Shown: positions 1-8,268, counted from the stretch's first letter. The stretch: 64,000 nt of DNA from Enterobacter genomosp. O (GCF_001022965.1 NZ_LECZ01000025.1:62001-126000), one strand, 5' to 3'. Notes: a model not told the origin generated them from the letters alone. Numbers and translations: made by a program.

Positions 1-1
1 G

Positions 2-775
2 GCTCAGCCCATTGTTTTCCACCACGGCTGGCCGCTGAGTGCCGATGACTGGGATAACCAGATGCTCTTCTTCCTTGCGGAAGGCTATCGCGTTATCGCT
101 ATCGATCGCCGCGGTCATGGACGTTCGGATCAGGTGAGCGAAGGGCATGATATGGATCATTATGCGTCCGATGCGTCGGCCGTTGTTGAAAGCCTGGACT
201 TACACAATGCCGTGCACGTGGGCCACTCCACCGGCGGCGGCCAGGTCGCCCGCTACGTGGCGAAGTACGGCCAGCCGCAGGGGCGCGTCGCCAAAGCGGT
301 GCTCGTCAGCTCCGTCCCGCCTCTGATGGTCAAAACGGACGCTAACCCTGGCGGCACGCCCGTCGAGGTTTTCGACGGCTTTCGCAAAGCGCTGGCGGCT
401 AACCGCGCCCAGTTTTACCTCGACGTCGCCAGCGGTCCTTTCTACGGGTTTAATCGGGATGGGGCAGACGTTTCGCAGGGTACGATCCAGAACTGGTGGC
501 GTCAGGGAATGATCGGCAGCGCCAAGGCCCACTATGAGGGGATCAAGGCGTTTTCAGAAACCGACCAGACGGAAGATTTGAAAACCATCACGGTTCCCGT
601 TCTGGTGATGCAGGGCGACGACGATCAGGTCGTGCCGTATAAGAACGCCGCCCTTCTGCAGGACAAGCTGCTGGCGAACAGCGTACTGAAAATTTATCCG
701 GGCTTCCCACACGGGATGCATACCACCCATGCGGATACCATTAACGCCGACATTCTGGCCTTTATCCGCTCATAG
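2..775 (+). CDS. alpha/beta hydrolase (chloroperoxidase/arylesterase-like), 5' end outside window
   Basis: The frame is open from the first complete codon at base 2, so the start lies upstream and only the C-terminal ~257 residues are seen. The visible N-terminal stretch contains HHGWPLS, the oxyanion-hole region typical of cofactor-free haloperoxidase/esterase-type alpha/beta hydrolases. The nucleophile elbow GHSTGG has its serine at 227-229. A candidate acid lies in QGDDDQVVP and a candidate catalytic histidine in GFPHGMHTTH near the C-terminus, so the Ser-Asp-His triad appears complete. No signal peptide can be judged. Substrate is unknown; the family includes esterases with perhydrolase side activity. 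The gene ends at a strong hairpin terminator shared with the convergent methyltransferase. Family call is secure, function open. Confidence 0.88.
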   Translation, partial: AQPIVFHHGWPLSADDWDNQMLFFLAEGYRVIAIDRRGHGRSDQVSEGHDMDHYASDASAVVESLDLHNAVHVGHSTGGGQVARYVAKYGQPQGRVAKAVLVSSVPPLMVKTDANPGGTPVEVFDGFRKALAANRAQFYLDVASGPFYGFNRDGADVSQGTIQNWWRQGMIGSAKAHYEGIKAFSETDQTEDLKTITVPVLVMQGDDDQVVPYKNAALLQDKLLANSVLKIYPGFPHGMHTTHADTINADILAFIRS

Positions 776-785
776 ACGTTACGTT

Positions 786-815
786 CAACGCCACCCAAGG
801 GTGGCGTTGTTTATT
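786..815. terminator. intrinsic terminator between convergent genes
   Basis: A perfect 11-bp stem (786-796 with 799-809) with an AA loop is followed by TTTATTA on the plus strand. It lies between the stops of the rightward hydrolase and the leftward methyltransferase. Confidence 0.7.
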
Positions 816-820
816 ACCTC

Positions 821-1531
821 TTAGCGCTTCTGCGCAACCAGTTGGATCATGTTGAAATAGGCCCCGGCGCCCGCGTCCATAATGGGCACCATCATCTCCT
901 GGGCTATCTCGCATTGCATAAACTCATCCCACGCCTGCTGGCAGGTGTCCATTTCCCGCACGGTGGTCAGAATCGCACCGGGCTCTTTTTCCCACAGCGC
1001 TTTCCACCAGCAGAGCGGATAGAAATACCACTCTGGGGTCCAGAAAGGTTTAACCACCTCCGGGAGATGCGTTTCGCTGTACTCTCCGATAAACCCGGGA
1101 ACGGCAACCGCAATATGTCCTCCGGGTTTCAGGAAAGGTAGCAGCGTGCCCAGCATGGCGTCATTGTTGCCAAAGTATTGATAAGCATCCACGCTGACGA
1201 TCAGGTCAAAGTAGTCATGCGCAAACGGGATCGCTTTTGTGGCATCAACCAGAAGCGGAAAGATTTTCCCGTCCAGACCCCGTTCACTGAAGCGCGCAGC
1301 ATTTTCACCCGGCGTAATCCACAGATCGGCGGCAAAAACCGTGGCGTCATATTTTTCAGCGAGCAGGATAGAAGAGATCCCTTTCCCGCAGCCGAGATCG
1401 AGAATGCGCATCCCGGGATCAATCTGCAGTTGTGCAACCAGCTCCTCGGTAAGCCGCATGGCGTTTGGGCCCATCATGGTGTCGAGCAAAAAAGCGCGGT
1501 CATAGCTATCTGTGTAAGGTGTATTCATCAC
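821..1531 (-). CDS. class I SAM-dependent methyltransferase
   Basis: This 236-residue protein has a Rossmann-type methyltransferase core. Motif I is LDLGCGKG (about residues 45-52), an acidic residue after beta-2 (FAADLW) follows, and the motif IV region reads LIVSVDAYQYFG. It resembles generic UbiE/small-molecule methyltransferases; the acceptor cannot be read from sequence. The start is one of two adjacent ATGs (1531 or 1528) preceded by AAGGAG, and this Shine-Dalgarno overlaps the stop of the upstream YjhX-like gene. The 6-nt spacing implies co-transcription and probably translational coupling. It replaces the GNAT partner that accompanies yjhX in E. coli. Confidence 0.85.
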   Translation of the reverse strand: MMNTPYTDSYDRAFLLDTMMGPNAMRLTEELVAQLQIDPGMRILDLGCGKGISSILLAEKYDATVFAADLWITPGENAARFSERGLDGKIFPLLVDATKAIPFAHDYFDLIVSVDAYQYFGNNDAMLGTLLPFLKPGGHIAVAVPGFIGEYSETHLPEVVKPFWTPEWYFYPLCWWKALWEKEPGAILTTVREMDTCQQAWDEFMQCEIAQEMMVPIMDAGAGAYFNMIQLVAQKR

Positions 1532-1537
1532 TGCTCC

Positions 1538-1795
1538 TTAGCGATTATCCAGCTGGGCGCGAACGTTGTTCAGCCCGGTGGTGTTGATGCGGTAAGGCTG
1601 CCCGTTCACGGAACGGATCAGCTTTTTAGTACGGAGTTTTTTGAAGACGTTAAGCGTGCAGTCGCTCAGCACCACCCCTTCTCGGGTATAGCACTCAACG
1701 GACGTGACGCGGCCAGAACTGTCGCGGACGTGCACAATACGTCCACCTTTGGCGAGAACGTGTAAGGTACGTTGTTCCTGACGGGATAAATTCAT
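1538..1795 (-). CDS. yjhX: YjhX family toxin-like protein
   Basis: The 85-residue product starts [19 protein letters not shown] and ends [10 protein letters not shown], matching the YjhX (UPF0386) family over its full length. YjhX of E. coli is annotated as the toxin of a toxin-antitoxin pair with the GNAT protein YjhQ. Here no YjhQ is adjacent: the downstream co-directional gene is a methyltransferase, and the nearest GNAT is divergent and much shorter. Central residues suggest a small winged-helix-like fold, but that is inference. Toxicity of this copy is unproven. Family assignment is strong. Confidence 0.88.
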   Translation of the reverse strand: MNLSRQEQRTLHVLAKGGRIVHVRDSSGRVTSVECYTREGVVLSDCTLNVFKKLRTKKLIRSVNGQPYRINTTGLNNVRAQLDNR

Positions 1796-2107
1796 ACTGA
1801 AAAACCTGTGTAATCATCATGCGTAAAAACGAGCCCACACCAAAAGGTGCGTGCGTAAGGTTTAAGCGCAGCGATAACCAGTCCGTCCTGAAGAGGGCGG
1901 GAAACTGATTATCTGATGAAAACATTTTCCAGCATCAAAGCCTCGGTAAGAGATGAATAGATATTTACGGGGTGAATGATAACGCCTGGTTTTTACAGGG
2001 GAATAGCGGGAGGTTAAAAGTGTGATCTGGATCGGTCCGTGAAATCGTCTTTACTCTCTTTTACTGCCAGACTGGGCATCTTACTGAACGCTGACTGGAG
2101 CTTTTTA
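1796..2107. other. divergent intergenic region with imperfect hairpin
   Basis: This is 312 bases without a convincing gene between yjhX and the GNAT gene. It contains an imperfect inverted repeat at 1873-1913 (outer arms GATAA/TTATC and CAGT/ACTG, inner 7-bp CCGTCCT/AGGGCGG, loop GAAG). It probably holds both promoters and leaders. No known operator was recognised. Confidence 0.5.
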
Positions 2108-2509
2108 ATGCCTGACTATACCGTGGTTGAAACCGTACCCGCTGCGGAGGACTTTTGCCGCCTGCGCGAAATCTCGGGTCTTAGCCCTCGCCCGCTGGAG
2201 GCGGCCCGAAAAGCGCTGCCCGGCAGCTGTTATGGCATGCATATTCTGTGTGAGGGTAAACCGGTGGGTATGGGGCGAATCGTGGGGGACGGTGCGTTGA
2301 ATTTCGATATTGTTGACGTCGCCGTCGATCCCCTTCATCAGGGGAAAGGGCTCGGCAGGGTCATCATGGAAACGCTGGTTGCCTGGCTGGATAACCATGC
2401 CTGTAAAGGGGCGTACGTTTGTTTAATGGCGGATGTGCCAGAGCTTTATGCCAAATTTGGTTTTACGCTCGTTCGCCCGACAAGCGAAGGAATGGCCAGA
2501 GTCTGGTGA
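2108..2509 (+). CDS. GNAT family N-acetyltransferase
   Basis: I chose the ATG at 2108, preceded by CTGGAG at 6 nt, rather than the upstream in-frame ATG at 2039. This gives a 133-residue protein beginning MPDYTVVE. The acetyl-CoA binding signature is [12 protein letters not shown] (Q/RxxGxG/A type), after the beta strand VDVAVDPL. The C-terminal [10 protein letters not shown] is the usual GNAT beta-6/7 segment. A single compact domain is present and the substrate is unknown. It is divergent from yjhX but is not YjhQ-like by length (YjhQ is about 180 residues), so a toxin-antitoxin role should not be assumed. It is followed by the tRNA-Ser gene on the other strand. Confidence 0.85.
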   Translation: MPDYTVVETVPAAEDFCRLREISGLSPRPLEAARKALPGSCYGMHILCEGKPVGMGRIVGDGALNFDIVDVAVDPLHQGKGLGRVIMETLVAWLDNHACKGAYVCLMADVPELYAKFGFTLVRPTSEGMARVW

Positions 2510-2540
2510 AGGGGAAATCCGCGGCAAGACAAAAAGAAAA

Positions 2541-2570
2541 ACCCCAGGTTCACGAGTAACCTGGGGTTTA
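2541..2570 (-). terminator. terminator of tRNA-Ser
   Basis: The inverted repeat ACCCCAGGTT / AACCTGGGGT lies directly 3' of the tRNA gene. On the minus strand it is followed by TTTTTCTTTTT. It can also terminate the convergent GNAT gene. Confidence 0.75.
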
Positions 2571-2574
2571 TATC

Positions 2575-2662
2575 TGGCGGAAGCGCAGAGATTCGAACTC
2601 TGGAACCCTTTCGGGTCGCCGGTTTTCAAGACCGGTGCCTTCAACCGCTCGGCCACACTTCC
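2575..2662 (-). tRNA. serT: tRNA-Ser (anticodon UGA)
   Basis: The minus strand reads as an 88-nt class II tRNA. It begins GGAAGTGTGGCCGAGCGG, carries the anticodon loop CTTGAAA (anticodon TGA), has a long variable arm, contains the T-loop GTTCGAATC and ends with encoded CCA. It matches E. coli serT, which also neighbours yccA there. Serine tRNA genes often serve as integration sites, but no integrase or repeated tRNA 3' end was seen nearby. Confidence 0.97.
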
Positions 2663-2792
2663 TAAGTGAGGCGAACTATAAACACCTCACCGCGCGCTGT
2701 AAAGAGTCGCGCCATTCGTTCGCTGTAAAAATAGTCAAAACGTGTTTAATCGGTTGAACTGACGACACATCGACGATTTTATCAGCACAGGC

Positions 2793-4421
2793 TTAGTGCT
2801 TTTTAATGTACATATCTTTCGTGAAATAGTACCCCAGCTTGTCCGGCGTAAATCCGCCTACCCACGGTTTCACCAGGTGCGTACGCACGTAGTGATAAAC
2901 CGGAATGGCCGGCACATCGCGTCCCAGCAGATCTTCCGCCTGCTGGTAGTACTTACCCCGCTCCTCGGCTGTTTTGGCTTTTGCGGCATTCACCAGCGCC
3001 CCGTCGTATTCCGGATTACTGTACTGGCTGGTGTTTTCGCTGTCGCCGGTGCGGAAGTTGTTCAGGAAGGTCGCCGCGTCGTCATAATCGGCAATCCAGG
3101 CGTAGCGCACCGCGTCAAAGTTGTGCGTATGCATGGTATCCAGCATGGTTTTCCACTCCTGATTTTGCAGCTTTGCCTCCACGCCGAGGTTTTTCTTCCA
3201 CATGGAGCTGGCAGCAATGGCAATACGCTGGTGCGATTCAGAGGTGTTATAGAGCAGGTTGAAGCTCAGAGGATGGCTGGCGTTATACCCGGCCTCGTTC
3301 AGTAGCTTTTTCGCCTCAGCGATACGCTTGTCCAGCGGCCAGCTGGCGTAATCCGGGTTCTGTAGCTTAACGCCGCCGATATCCGGCTGGCTGATGAGCC
3401 ACGCCGGGCGCTGCCCCTGCCCTAAGACTTTCCCGGCAATGATGCCTTTATCCAGCGCCATGTTCAGCGCCTTGCGCACGCGCGCGTCGTTGAACGGCGG
3501 CCGGGTGGTATTGAATTCGTAGTAATATGTCGCCAGCTGCGGAGAGACATCCAGCTGGCTGCCCAGGTTTTTCTTCAGCTGAGCAAACTGGTTAATCGGC
3601 ACCGTATACACAATATCAATCTCGCCCGCTTTGAAGCGGTTCACGTCCGAGGCCTCAGACGTAATGGGCAGATAAGTGACCTTGTTAATCACGGTATGCG
3701 CGTTATCCCAGTAGCGCGGGTTACGCTCCGCCACGATGCGTTCGTTGACCACCCACTGCGACAGCTTGTACGCCCCACTGCTGACGAAATGCTCCGGCTT
3801 GGTCCACTTATCGCCGAAACGACCAATCAGCACTTTATCCACCGGCACCAGCGACGGGTGCGCCAGCATCGCGAGGAACGCCGCGTTTGGCTGGGTGAGC
3901 GTCACTTCCAGCGTGGTGTCGTTAATCGCTTTTACGCCCAGCGTATCGGGCGCTTTTTTCCCCTGGGCGATATCGGCCGCGTTGGCGATATGCATGTTTC
4001 CCGGATAGCTCGCGTACGGCGAAGCGGTTTTCGGGTCGATCAGGCGCTGCCAGCTCCAGACGACATCCTCTGCGGTAATCGCCGTGCCGTCGCTCCAGGT
4101 GATGCCCGGGCGCAAATGGAACGTCCAGACGGTGTTGTCCTTGTTCTCCCATTTTTCCGCCAGCCGCGGCTGGACTTCGCCTGCCGGGGATACGCTCACC
4201 AGCCCTTCGAATAAATCACTGATAATATTGAATTCGACATCGCTTTCGACTTTGTGCGGGTCGAGCGAAGCCGGTTCACTGCCGTTATTCCTGACCAGTT
4301 CCTGCTTATCGGCCAGCGCGGTTCCTGCCGGCACGTTCGCCGCCCAGGTTGCCGTGCTGGCGCACAGGATCCCGGCGGTGAGTAAAGAGAGCGTAAAGTG
4401 AGTGCGTGCTTGTGGTTTCAT
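2793..4421 (-). CDS. periplasmic oligopeptide-binding protein, OppA/MppA family
   Basis: This 542-residue family 5 solute-binding protein has an N-terminal signal peptide cleaved near residue 28 (TATWA). Shared OppA/MppA features include LVRNNGSEPASLDPHK, DLFEGL, WTFHLRPGITWSDGT, WVVNERIV and the C-terminal LVKPWVGG. It resembles OppA and MppA about equally from memory, so the peptide class (general oligopeptides or murein tripeptide) is not decided. No permease or ATPase genes are adjacent, so it probably docks onto the Opp or another peptide ABC transporter encoded elsewhere, as MppA does. It sits between serT and yccA, which are neighbours in E. coli, so it is a lineage-specific insertion. 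Confidence 0.87.
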   Translation of the reverse strand: MKPQARTHFTLSLLTAGILCASTATWAANVPAGTALADKQELVRNNGSEPASLDPHKVESDVEFNIISDLFEGLVSVSPAGEVQPRLAEKWENKDNTVWTFHLRPGITWSDGTAITAEDVVWSWQRLIDPKTASPYASYPGNMHIANAADIAQGKKAPDTLGVKAINDTTLEVTLTQPNAAFLAMLAHPSLVPVDKVLIGRFGDKWTKPEHFVSSGAYKLSQWVVNERIVAERNPRYWDNAHTVINKVTYLPITSEASDVNRFKAGEIDIVYTVPINQFAQLKKNLGSQLDVSPQLATYYYEFNTTRPPFNDARVRKALNMALDKGIIAGKVLGQGQRPAWLISQPDIGGVKLQNPDYASWPLDKRIAEAKKLLNEAGYNASHPLSFNLLYNTSESHQRIAIAASSMWKKNLGVEAKLQNQEWKTMLDTMHTHNFDAVRYAWIADYDDAATFLNNFRTGDSENTSQYSNPEYDGALVNAAKAKTAEERGKYYQQAEDLLGRDVPAIPVYHYVRTHLVKPWVGGFTPDKLGYYFTKDMYIKKH

Positions 4422-4690
4422 TTCCTTCGCCTTATTGTCTGTTTTATGACGATCCGGAAATAACTCTTAGCGCCCGAACGTTAATAACGCAATATTTTTC
4501 AGTAACCTATAAGAGCTTGATCTGGTAAATACTTTTAAACCGCTGTTCATACTGGTGAAATGAACTTTCGCAGAAGAAACTACCACCTCCGGCGCTAAGG
4601 TGCTGAGTAAAGATGGGTAAAACCACTTTGAGACTGACGCGCCGTTTCCTATTCTTTCCGTTAATTACATCTGTCATAAGAGAGTGACTC

Positions 4691-5350
4691 ATGGATCGTA
4701 TAATTACTTCTTCGCGCGACCGCACATCGCTACTCAGTACCCACAAGGTGCTGCGCAATACCTACTTCATGCTCAGCCTGACGCTGGCATTTTCAGCGAT
4801 CACCGCAACCGCCAGCACCGTGCTGATGCTGCCGTCCCCGGGGCTGATCCTGACGCTGGTGGGCATGTACGGTCTGATGTTCCTGACCTACAAAACCGCT
4901 GACAAACCGGTCGGTATTCTGTCTGCGTTTGCCTTCACCGGCTTCCTGGGCTACATCCTGGGGCCAATGCTGAACGCGTATCTGTCTGCCGGAATGGGCG
5001 ACCTTATCGGTATGGCGCTGGGCGGTACCGCGCTGGTGTTCTTCTGCTGCTCGGCCTACGTGCTGACCACGCGTAAGGATATGTCCTTCCTCGGCGGTAT
5101 GCTGATGGCGGGTGTCGTGGTGGTGCTGGTGGGTATGGTGGCAAACATCTTCCTGCAGCTTCCGGCCCTGCATCTGGCGATTAGCGCCGTGTTTATTCTG
5201 ATTTCTTCCGGCGCGATCCTGTTCGAAACCAGCAACATCATTCGCGGCGGTGAGACGAACTATATCCGCGCCACCGTGAGCCTGTACGTGTCGCTGTACA
5301 ACATCTTCGTCAGCCTGTTGAGCATCCTGGGCTTCGCCAGCCGCGACTAA
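4691..5350 (+). CDS. yccA: FtsH protease modulator YccA
   Basis: The 219-residue inner-membrane protein belongs to the Bax inhibitor-1 (BI-1/YccA) family, with about seven hydrophobic segments. It starts [20 protein letters not shown] and matches E. coli YccA over its whole length. YccA binds the membrane protease FtsH-HflKC, is itself a substrate, and protects jammed SecY translocons from degradation. The ATG at 4691 is preceded by AAGAGAGTGACTC, an acceptable ribosome site. Expression in E. coli responds to Cpx stress; no Cpx box was assigned here. A strong bidirectional terminator follows. Confidence 0.96.
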   Translation: MDRIITSSRDRTSLLSTHKVLRNTYFMLSLTLAFSAITATASTVLMLPSPGLILTLVGMYGLMFLTYKTADKPVGILSAFAFTGFLGYILGPMLNAYLSAGMGDLIGMALGGTALVFFCCSAYVLTTRKDMSFLGGMLMAGVVVVLVGMVANIFLQLPALHLAISAVFILISSGAILFETSNIIRGGETNYIRATVSLYVSLYNIFVSLLSILGFASRD

Positions 5351-5370
5351 GCCGACCAGCTGAAACAAAA

Positions 5371-5402
5371 AGGAGAATGCCGATGGCATTCTCCTTTTTT
5401 TA
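5371..5402. terminator. bidirectional terminator between yccA and fidL-like gene
   Basis: A perfect 11-bp stem (5371-5381 with 5385-5395) and GAT loop is flanked by A-rich sequence on the left and T6 on the right. It serves both yccA and the convergent FidL-like gene. Confidence 0.85.
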
Positions 5403-5406
5403 TGCC

Positions 5407-5883
5407 CTACTCACCCCGGCAAATATAGGTAGGGTATCGCCGGTCCTGAATCAGCCACACGGAAGGCGCGAGCTCAGAGATCGTCAGGTAGTAGCGTGCG
5501 GTCGGATACGCGAAGCTACCCCACTGTTCATCCGGCGTATTGTCATTGTGCCGCCGCCAGGTTTTGGTGTAGCTCAACACAATGACCTTATCATCGTCCC
5601 GCTGCGCCCAGGTAAAATCCACATCCCGGTCAACGATCAAATTTTGCCCGCCGGCCCTTGCCGCGCCCTTATAGGTGGTGAACCCGGTACCGTCCCGATG
5701 AAAATAGAACTGGGCCACGGCATTGACCTTCACTTCACTGGCTTTTCCCTCATTGCGCGTAAAGTTAAATTCCGTGCCGCAGGCCAGCGCATCCTTTTTA
5801 CCCGCAAAGCCAGAATAGTAAAACAGCGCCAGGGCACCACCGGCCAGCGCACCGCCCAGCCCAAAAAGAAGTTTTATTTTCAT
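5407..5883 (-). CDS. FidL-like membrane protein
   Basis: The 158-residue protein has one N-terminal membrane anchor (about residues 5-22, glycine/alanine-rich) followed by a ~130-residue presumably periplasmic domain with Cys35 and Cys155 that could form a disulfide. It resembles FidL, encoded next to the regulator MarT on Salmonella SPI-3. Its ATG overlaps the stop of the upstream regulator gene by 4 nt, so the two are translationally coupled. By analogy with ToxR/ToxS, the partner may modulate the regulator through periplasmic contact; that is inference. Together they lie divergently beside a fimbrial operon. Confidence 0.78.
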   Translation of the reverse strand: MKIKLLFGLGGALAGGALALFYYSGFAGKKDALACGTEFNFTRNEGKASEVKVNAVAQFYFHRDGTGFTTYKGAARAGGQNLIVDRDVDFTWAQRDDDKVIVLSYTKTWRRHNDNTPDEQWGSFAYPTARYYLTISELAPSVWLIQDRRYPTYICRGE

Positions 5884-6635
5884 TGTTGCGCCCCGCCTTT
5901 ATAACGTATGGTTTTACACAGGCTGGATTGACTGACCGGGCAGGCGCCAATGAACACCTCATCTGCAGCGGAAAGAGAAAAACGGGCGCTGAAATAATAA
6001 ATGTCGTACTCCTCACGTTCGCACGCCACGTTACTGGCCTCCAGCCGCTCCGCTAATTTCGATAACACCAGCGGTCTTCCGTGATCGTTAATAATCCAGA
6101 TGCTGCAACGCGCGATTTTATCCTTAACCGGCTTGAGTTTCGCCGGAACGAAAATCTCCTGCTGTCGGCTAAAATAGAGGGCTGCCCCCAGCGCAGCGAC
6201 GATCAATAAGGCCACAATCGCCCATTTTTTCATGGACGCGCGTCGAGGCTTTACCTCTTGTGGTACGGACGAGGGCTGAGGTGCGGCGGATTGACTATTC
6301 TCTCCGGGCTGAAAAATCACATCGGCCTCAAAACGGAATCCGTAACGGGGCACGGTCACGATAAATTCGTGCCCTTCTCCCAGAGACTGGAAGCTTTTAC
6401 GTAATTCGCTAACCGCTTTATTGAGGTTATTTCCCGATGGCGTAAAGCCAAATTCCTCCCACACCCGAGTGATCAATTCCTCCCGACTCAGGTCGCGTCC
6501 TTTGTGTTTAATAAATTCCTGCAAAAGCCGAACGGCTGGCGCCGAAAGCGTTAATACAGTTTCTGGTTGTCCAACAAGACTTATTGCATGTGCTTCAGGA
6601 TCGAATAACAACGAATTATTGCATATAAAAAACAT
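5880..6635 (-). CDS. ToxR/CadC/MarT-like transmembrane transcriptional regulator
   Basis: This 251-residue protein has three parts. Residues ~5-103 form a winged-helix DNA-binding domain of the OmpR/PhoB C-terminal type, with RVWEEFGF, NNLNKAVSELRKSF and the wing VPRYGFRF. Residues ~104-137 are a Pro/Ser/Gln-rich linker. One membrane span (about 138-156) then leads to a ~95-residue periplasmic domain with Cys177, Cys205, Cys232 and Cys240. The architecture is that of one-component membrane regulators such as ToxR, CadC and MarT. It is coupled to the FidL-like gene and divergent from the fimbrial chaperone across 308 bases, so it probably regulates that operon. The signal sensed is unknown. 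Confidence 0.85.
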   Translation of the reverse strand: MFFICNNSLLFDPEAHAISLVGQPETVLTLSAPAVRLLQEFIKHKGRDLSREELITRVWEEFGFTPSGNNLNKAVSELRKSFQSLGEGHEFIVTVPRYGFRFEADVIFQPGENSQSAAPQPSSVPQEVKPRRASMKKWAIVALLIVAALGAALYFSRQQEIFVPAKLKPVKDKIARCSIWIINDHGRPLVLSKLAERLEASNVACEREEYDIYYFSARFSLSAADEVFIGACPVSQSSLCKTIRYKGGAQQ

Positions 6636-6943
6636 CTTTTATTCTCGGCTGTTACCGCATGCTTTTTTATCCCTGGTACATCGACATGAAAACCGCCTCC
6701 TGAACTGCTTATTTTTTCATCAGAAGGAATTTTCTTCCCATCCCTGGTCGCGGTATTTTCGCTTAACTATACAACCTTAAAGCCAGAAAATCAGGATAAA
6801 AAACTGTATTTAATGAGTTAATTAATACAAATTTTCACAAACCGCTGTTCTGGTTAAAGTTTCCCTGCCCTGAAGCGATACGTAAGCAGACGGTGACCTG
6901 GTGTTAACGCGCCGCCGAAGAACTCAGAGCAGGCAGACTGAAT
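6636..6943. promoter_or_regulatory. divergent regulatory region of the fimbrial locus, with palindrome
   Basis: This AT-rich 308-base region separates the membrane regulator from the fimbrial operon and should hold both promoters. An imperfect palindrome at 6805-6829 has outer arms TGTATT and AATACA around TAATGAGTTAATT. It is a candidate binding site for the MarT-like protein or another regulator. No confident -35/-10 pair was assigned. Confidence 0.45.
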
Positions 6944-7687
6944 GTGAAACAGAAAAATAGAGTGAACGTGAAAACAGCCTTTTATGTCGCCGCGCTGTCA
7001 TTGCCATTTTTCTCAGAAATGACAATGGCCAATATGAGCGTGTACCCCATGGAACTTAATGTGGATAAGTCCGGTGCGGCGCAAATTAAGGTGGCTTCGA
7101 AAACGGATGATATTCAGTTCATTCGGGTGAGGCAAAAGAAAATTCTTAATCCCGGCACCGCCCAGGAAAAAGAGATTGATGTGGCCTCGTGGAAAGAAGG
7201 CGGCGTTGTTGTCACGCCCGAAAAATTTGCCCTTGCGGCAGGCGCAATGCGCGTGGTTCGCCTGGTATCGCTTACGCCACCGGAAAAAGAGACCACCTGG
7301 CGCGTCTATTTTGAAGGGGTTAAGCAACCTGACAGCATTATTCCGGGCAAGGCAGAAAACCCTGCCGCGACGGCGACGCTGGGCATCAATGTCATTTGGG
7401 GTGCCTTGATCCACCTCGCGCCAGAAAAAAGCGTGGTTTCACTGTCGTTTGACCCTCTCAGGGGAACGATAAAAAACAACGGCACGCTGCGCGTGCCGCT
7501 GAGAGAGATTGGTATTTGTGATGCAAATTCATCGTGTAAATGGATAAAAGAGGACGCGACGATTTATCCAGACACCGAACGAAAATTAAAAACGCTCACA
7601 GCGATACAAGGCCAGAAATATAAATTCCGCTACTTCAACTGGGTGAATAAAACCGCTGAAGAAGCTGATTTACCCGTCGTGCATTAA
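6944..7687 (+). CDS. alpha-type fimbrial periplasmic chaperone
   Basis: The product is a periplasmic pilus chaperone of the CFA/I-CS1 (CfaA/CooB/CblB-like) alpha class. A signal peptide ends near residue 29 (MTMA). The mature protein begins with the donor-strand type sequence SVYPMELNV and has the G1-strand-like TLGINVIWGALIHLAPE. It would bind pilin and adhesin subunits during export and pass them to the usher. The start is uncertain: GTG at 6944 gives 247 residues, and in-frame GTGs at 6962 and 6968 would give a shorter, more usual signal peptide; none has a strong ribosome site. It is the first gene of the operon. Confidence 0.85.
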   Translation: MKQKNRVNVKTAFYVAALSLPFFSEMTMANMSVYPMELNVDKSGAAQIKVASKTDDIQFIRVRQKKILNPGTAQEKEIDVASWKEGGVVVTPEKFALAAGAMRVVRLVSLTPPEKETTWRVYFEGVKQPDSIIPGKAENPAATATLGINVIWGALIHLAPEKSVVSLSFDPLRGTIKNNGTLRVPLREIGICDANSSCKWIKEDATIYPDTERKLKTLTAIQGQKYKFRYFNWVNKTAEEADLPVVH

Positions 7688-7761
7688 CACGACGTCACTG
7701 TAAAACCCCATGTGGGTTGTTTAAAGAGCCAGGGTGCTCATTTGTAAATATGGAGATATCA

Positions 7762-8268
7762 ATGCGTAAGTATTTTAAACCCCTGATGATTGTTGCCGCG
7801 ATGACCACGTCCTTTAGCGCGCTGGCCATTCAAAAAGACATTACCGTAAACGCCAGCGTTGATTCACAGCTGGATATGACCCAGGCCGATAACACGCCGC
7901 TGCCGGCAAGCATCGATATGCAGTACCTGCCTGGCCGTGGTCTGGAAAGCTACCGCCTGAATACCAAGGTATGGTCTAACTCCGCCACCAGCAACGTGAA
8001 AGTCCGTCTGGTTAGCGCAGCGCAGCTGGCGAACGCCGACGGTGCTGAGACCATCCCTATGACGGTGAAGCTGGGCGATAAAACCCTCACCACCGCAGAT
8101 GTTGAATATACCGGTACTGAACTGTTCCCGGGGAGCATTGAAAACGGCTCAGCGGTACTGCCGCTGACCATTTCTCAGACCACCAAAGGCATTCTGAAAA
8201 CCGGTCAGTACAGCGGCGTAGTCAGCCTGATGCTGACGCAGGCGACCACCACGGAAGGCGGTGCGTAA
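7762..8268 (+). CDS. major fimbrial subunit, CFA/I (CfaB/CooA)-like
   Basis: I chose the ATG at 7762, preceded by GGAGAT, giving 168 residues; the upstream in-frame ATG at 7717 has no suitable ribosome site. The signal peptide is cleaved after SALA (residue 22). The mature N-terminus IQKDITVNASVD closely resembles the donor strand of CFA/I-type pilins, whose mature proteins start (V)EKNITVTASVD. The C-terminus (YSGVVSLMLTQ) is the typical last strand. There are no cysteines in the mature protein, as usual for the class. The subunit polymerises by donor-strand exchange into the fimbrial shaft. A strong hairpin follows before the usher gene. Confidence 0.9.
   Translation: MRKYFKPLMIVAAMTTSFSALAIQKDITVNASVDSQLDMTQADNTPLPASIDMQYLPGRGLESYRLNTKVWSNSATSNVKVRLVSAAQLANADGAETIPMTVKLGDKTLTTADVEYTGTELFPGSIENGSAVLPLTISQTTKGILKTGQYSGVVSLMLTQATTTEGGA

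Noticed and set aside
2108-2509. GNAT gene as the YjhQ antitoxin of the nearby yjhX
   Set aside because: It is divergent, about 50 residues shorter than YjhQ and not similar to it as far as I can recall; kept as an unrelated acetyltransferase.
2575-2662. serT as the attachment site of an integrated island
   Set aside because: No integrase, no repeated tRNA 3' end and no mobility gene was seen on either side within the window.
2423-2669. Open frames of 77-78 codons on both strands across the tRNA-Ser gene
   Set aside because: They run through a canonical tRNA and its terminator; such frames over serine tRNA genes are a known source of spurious proteins.
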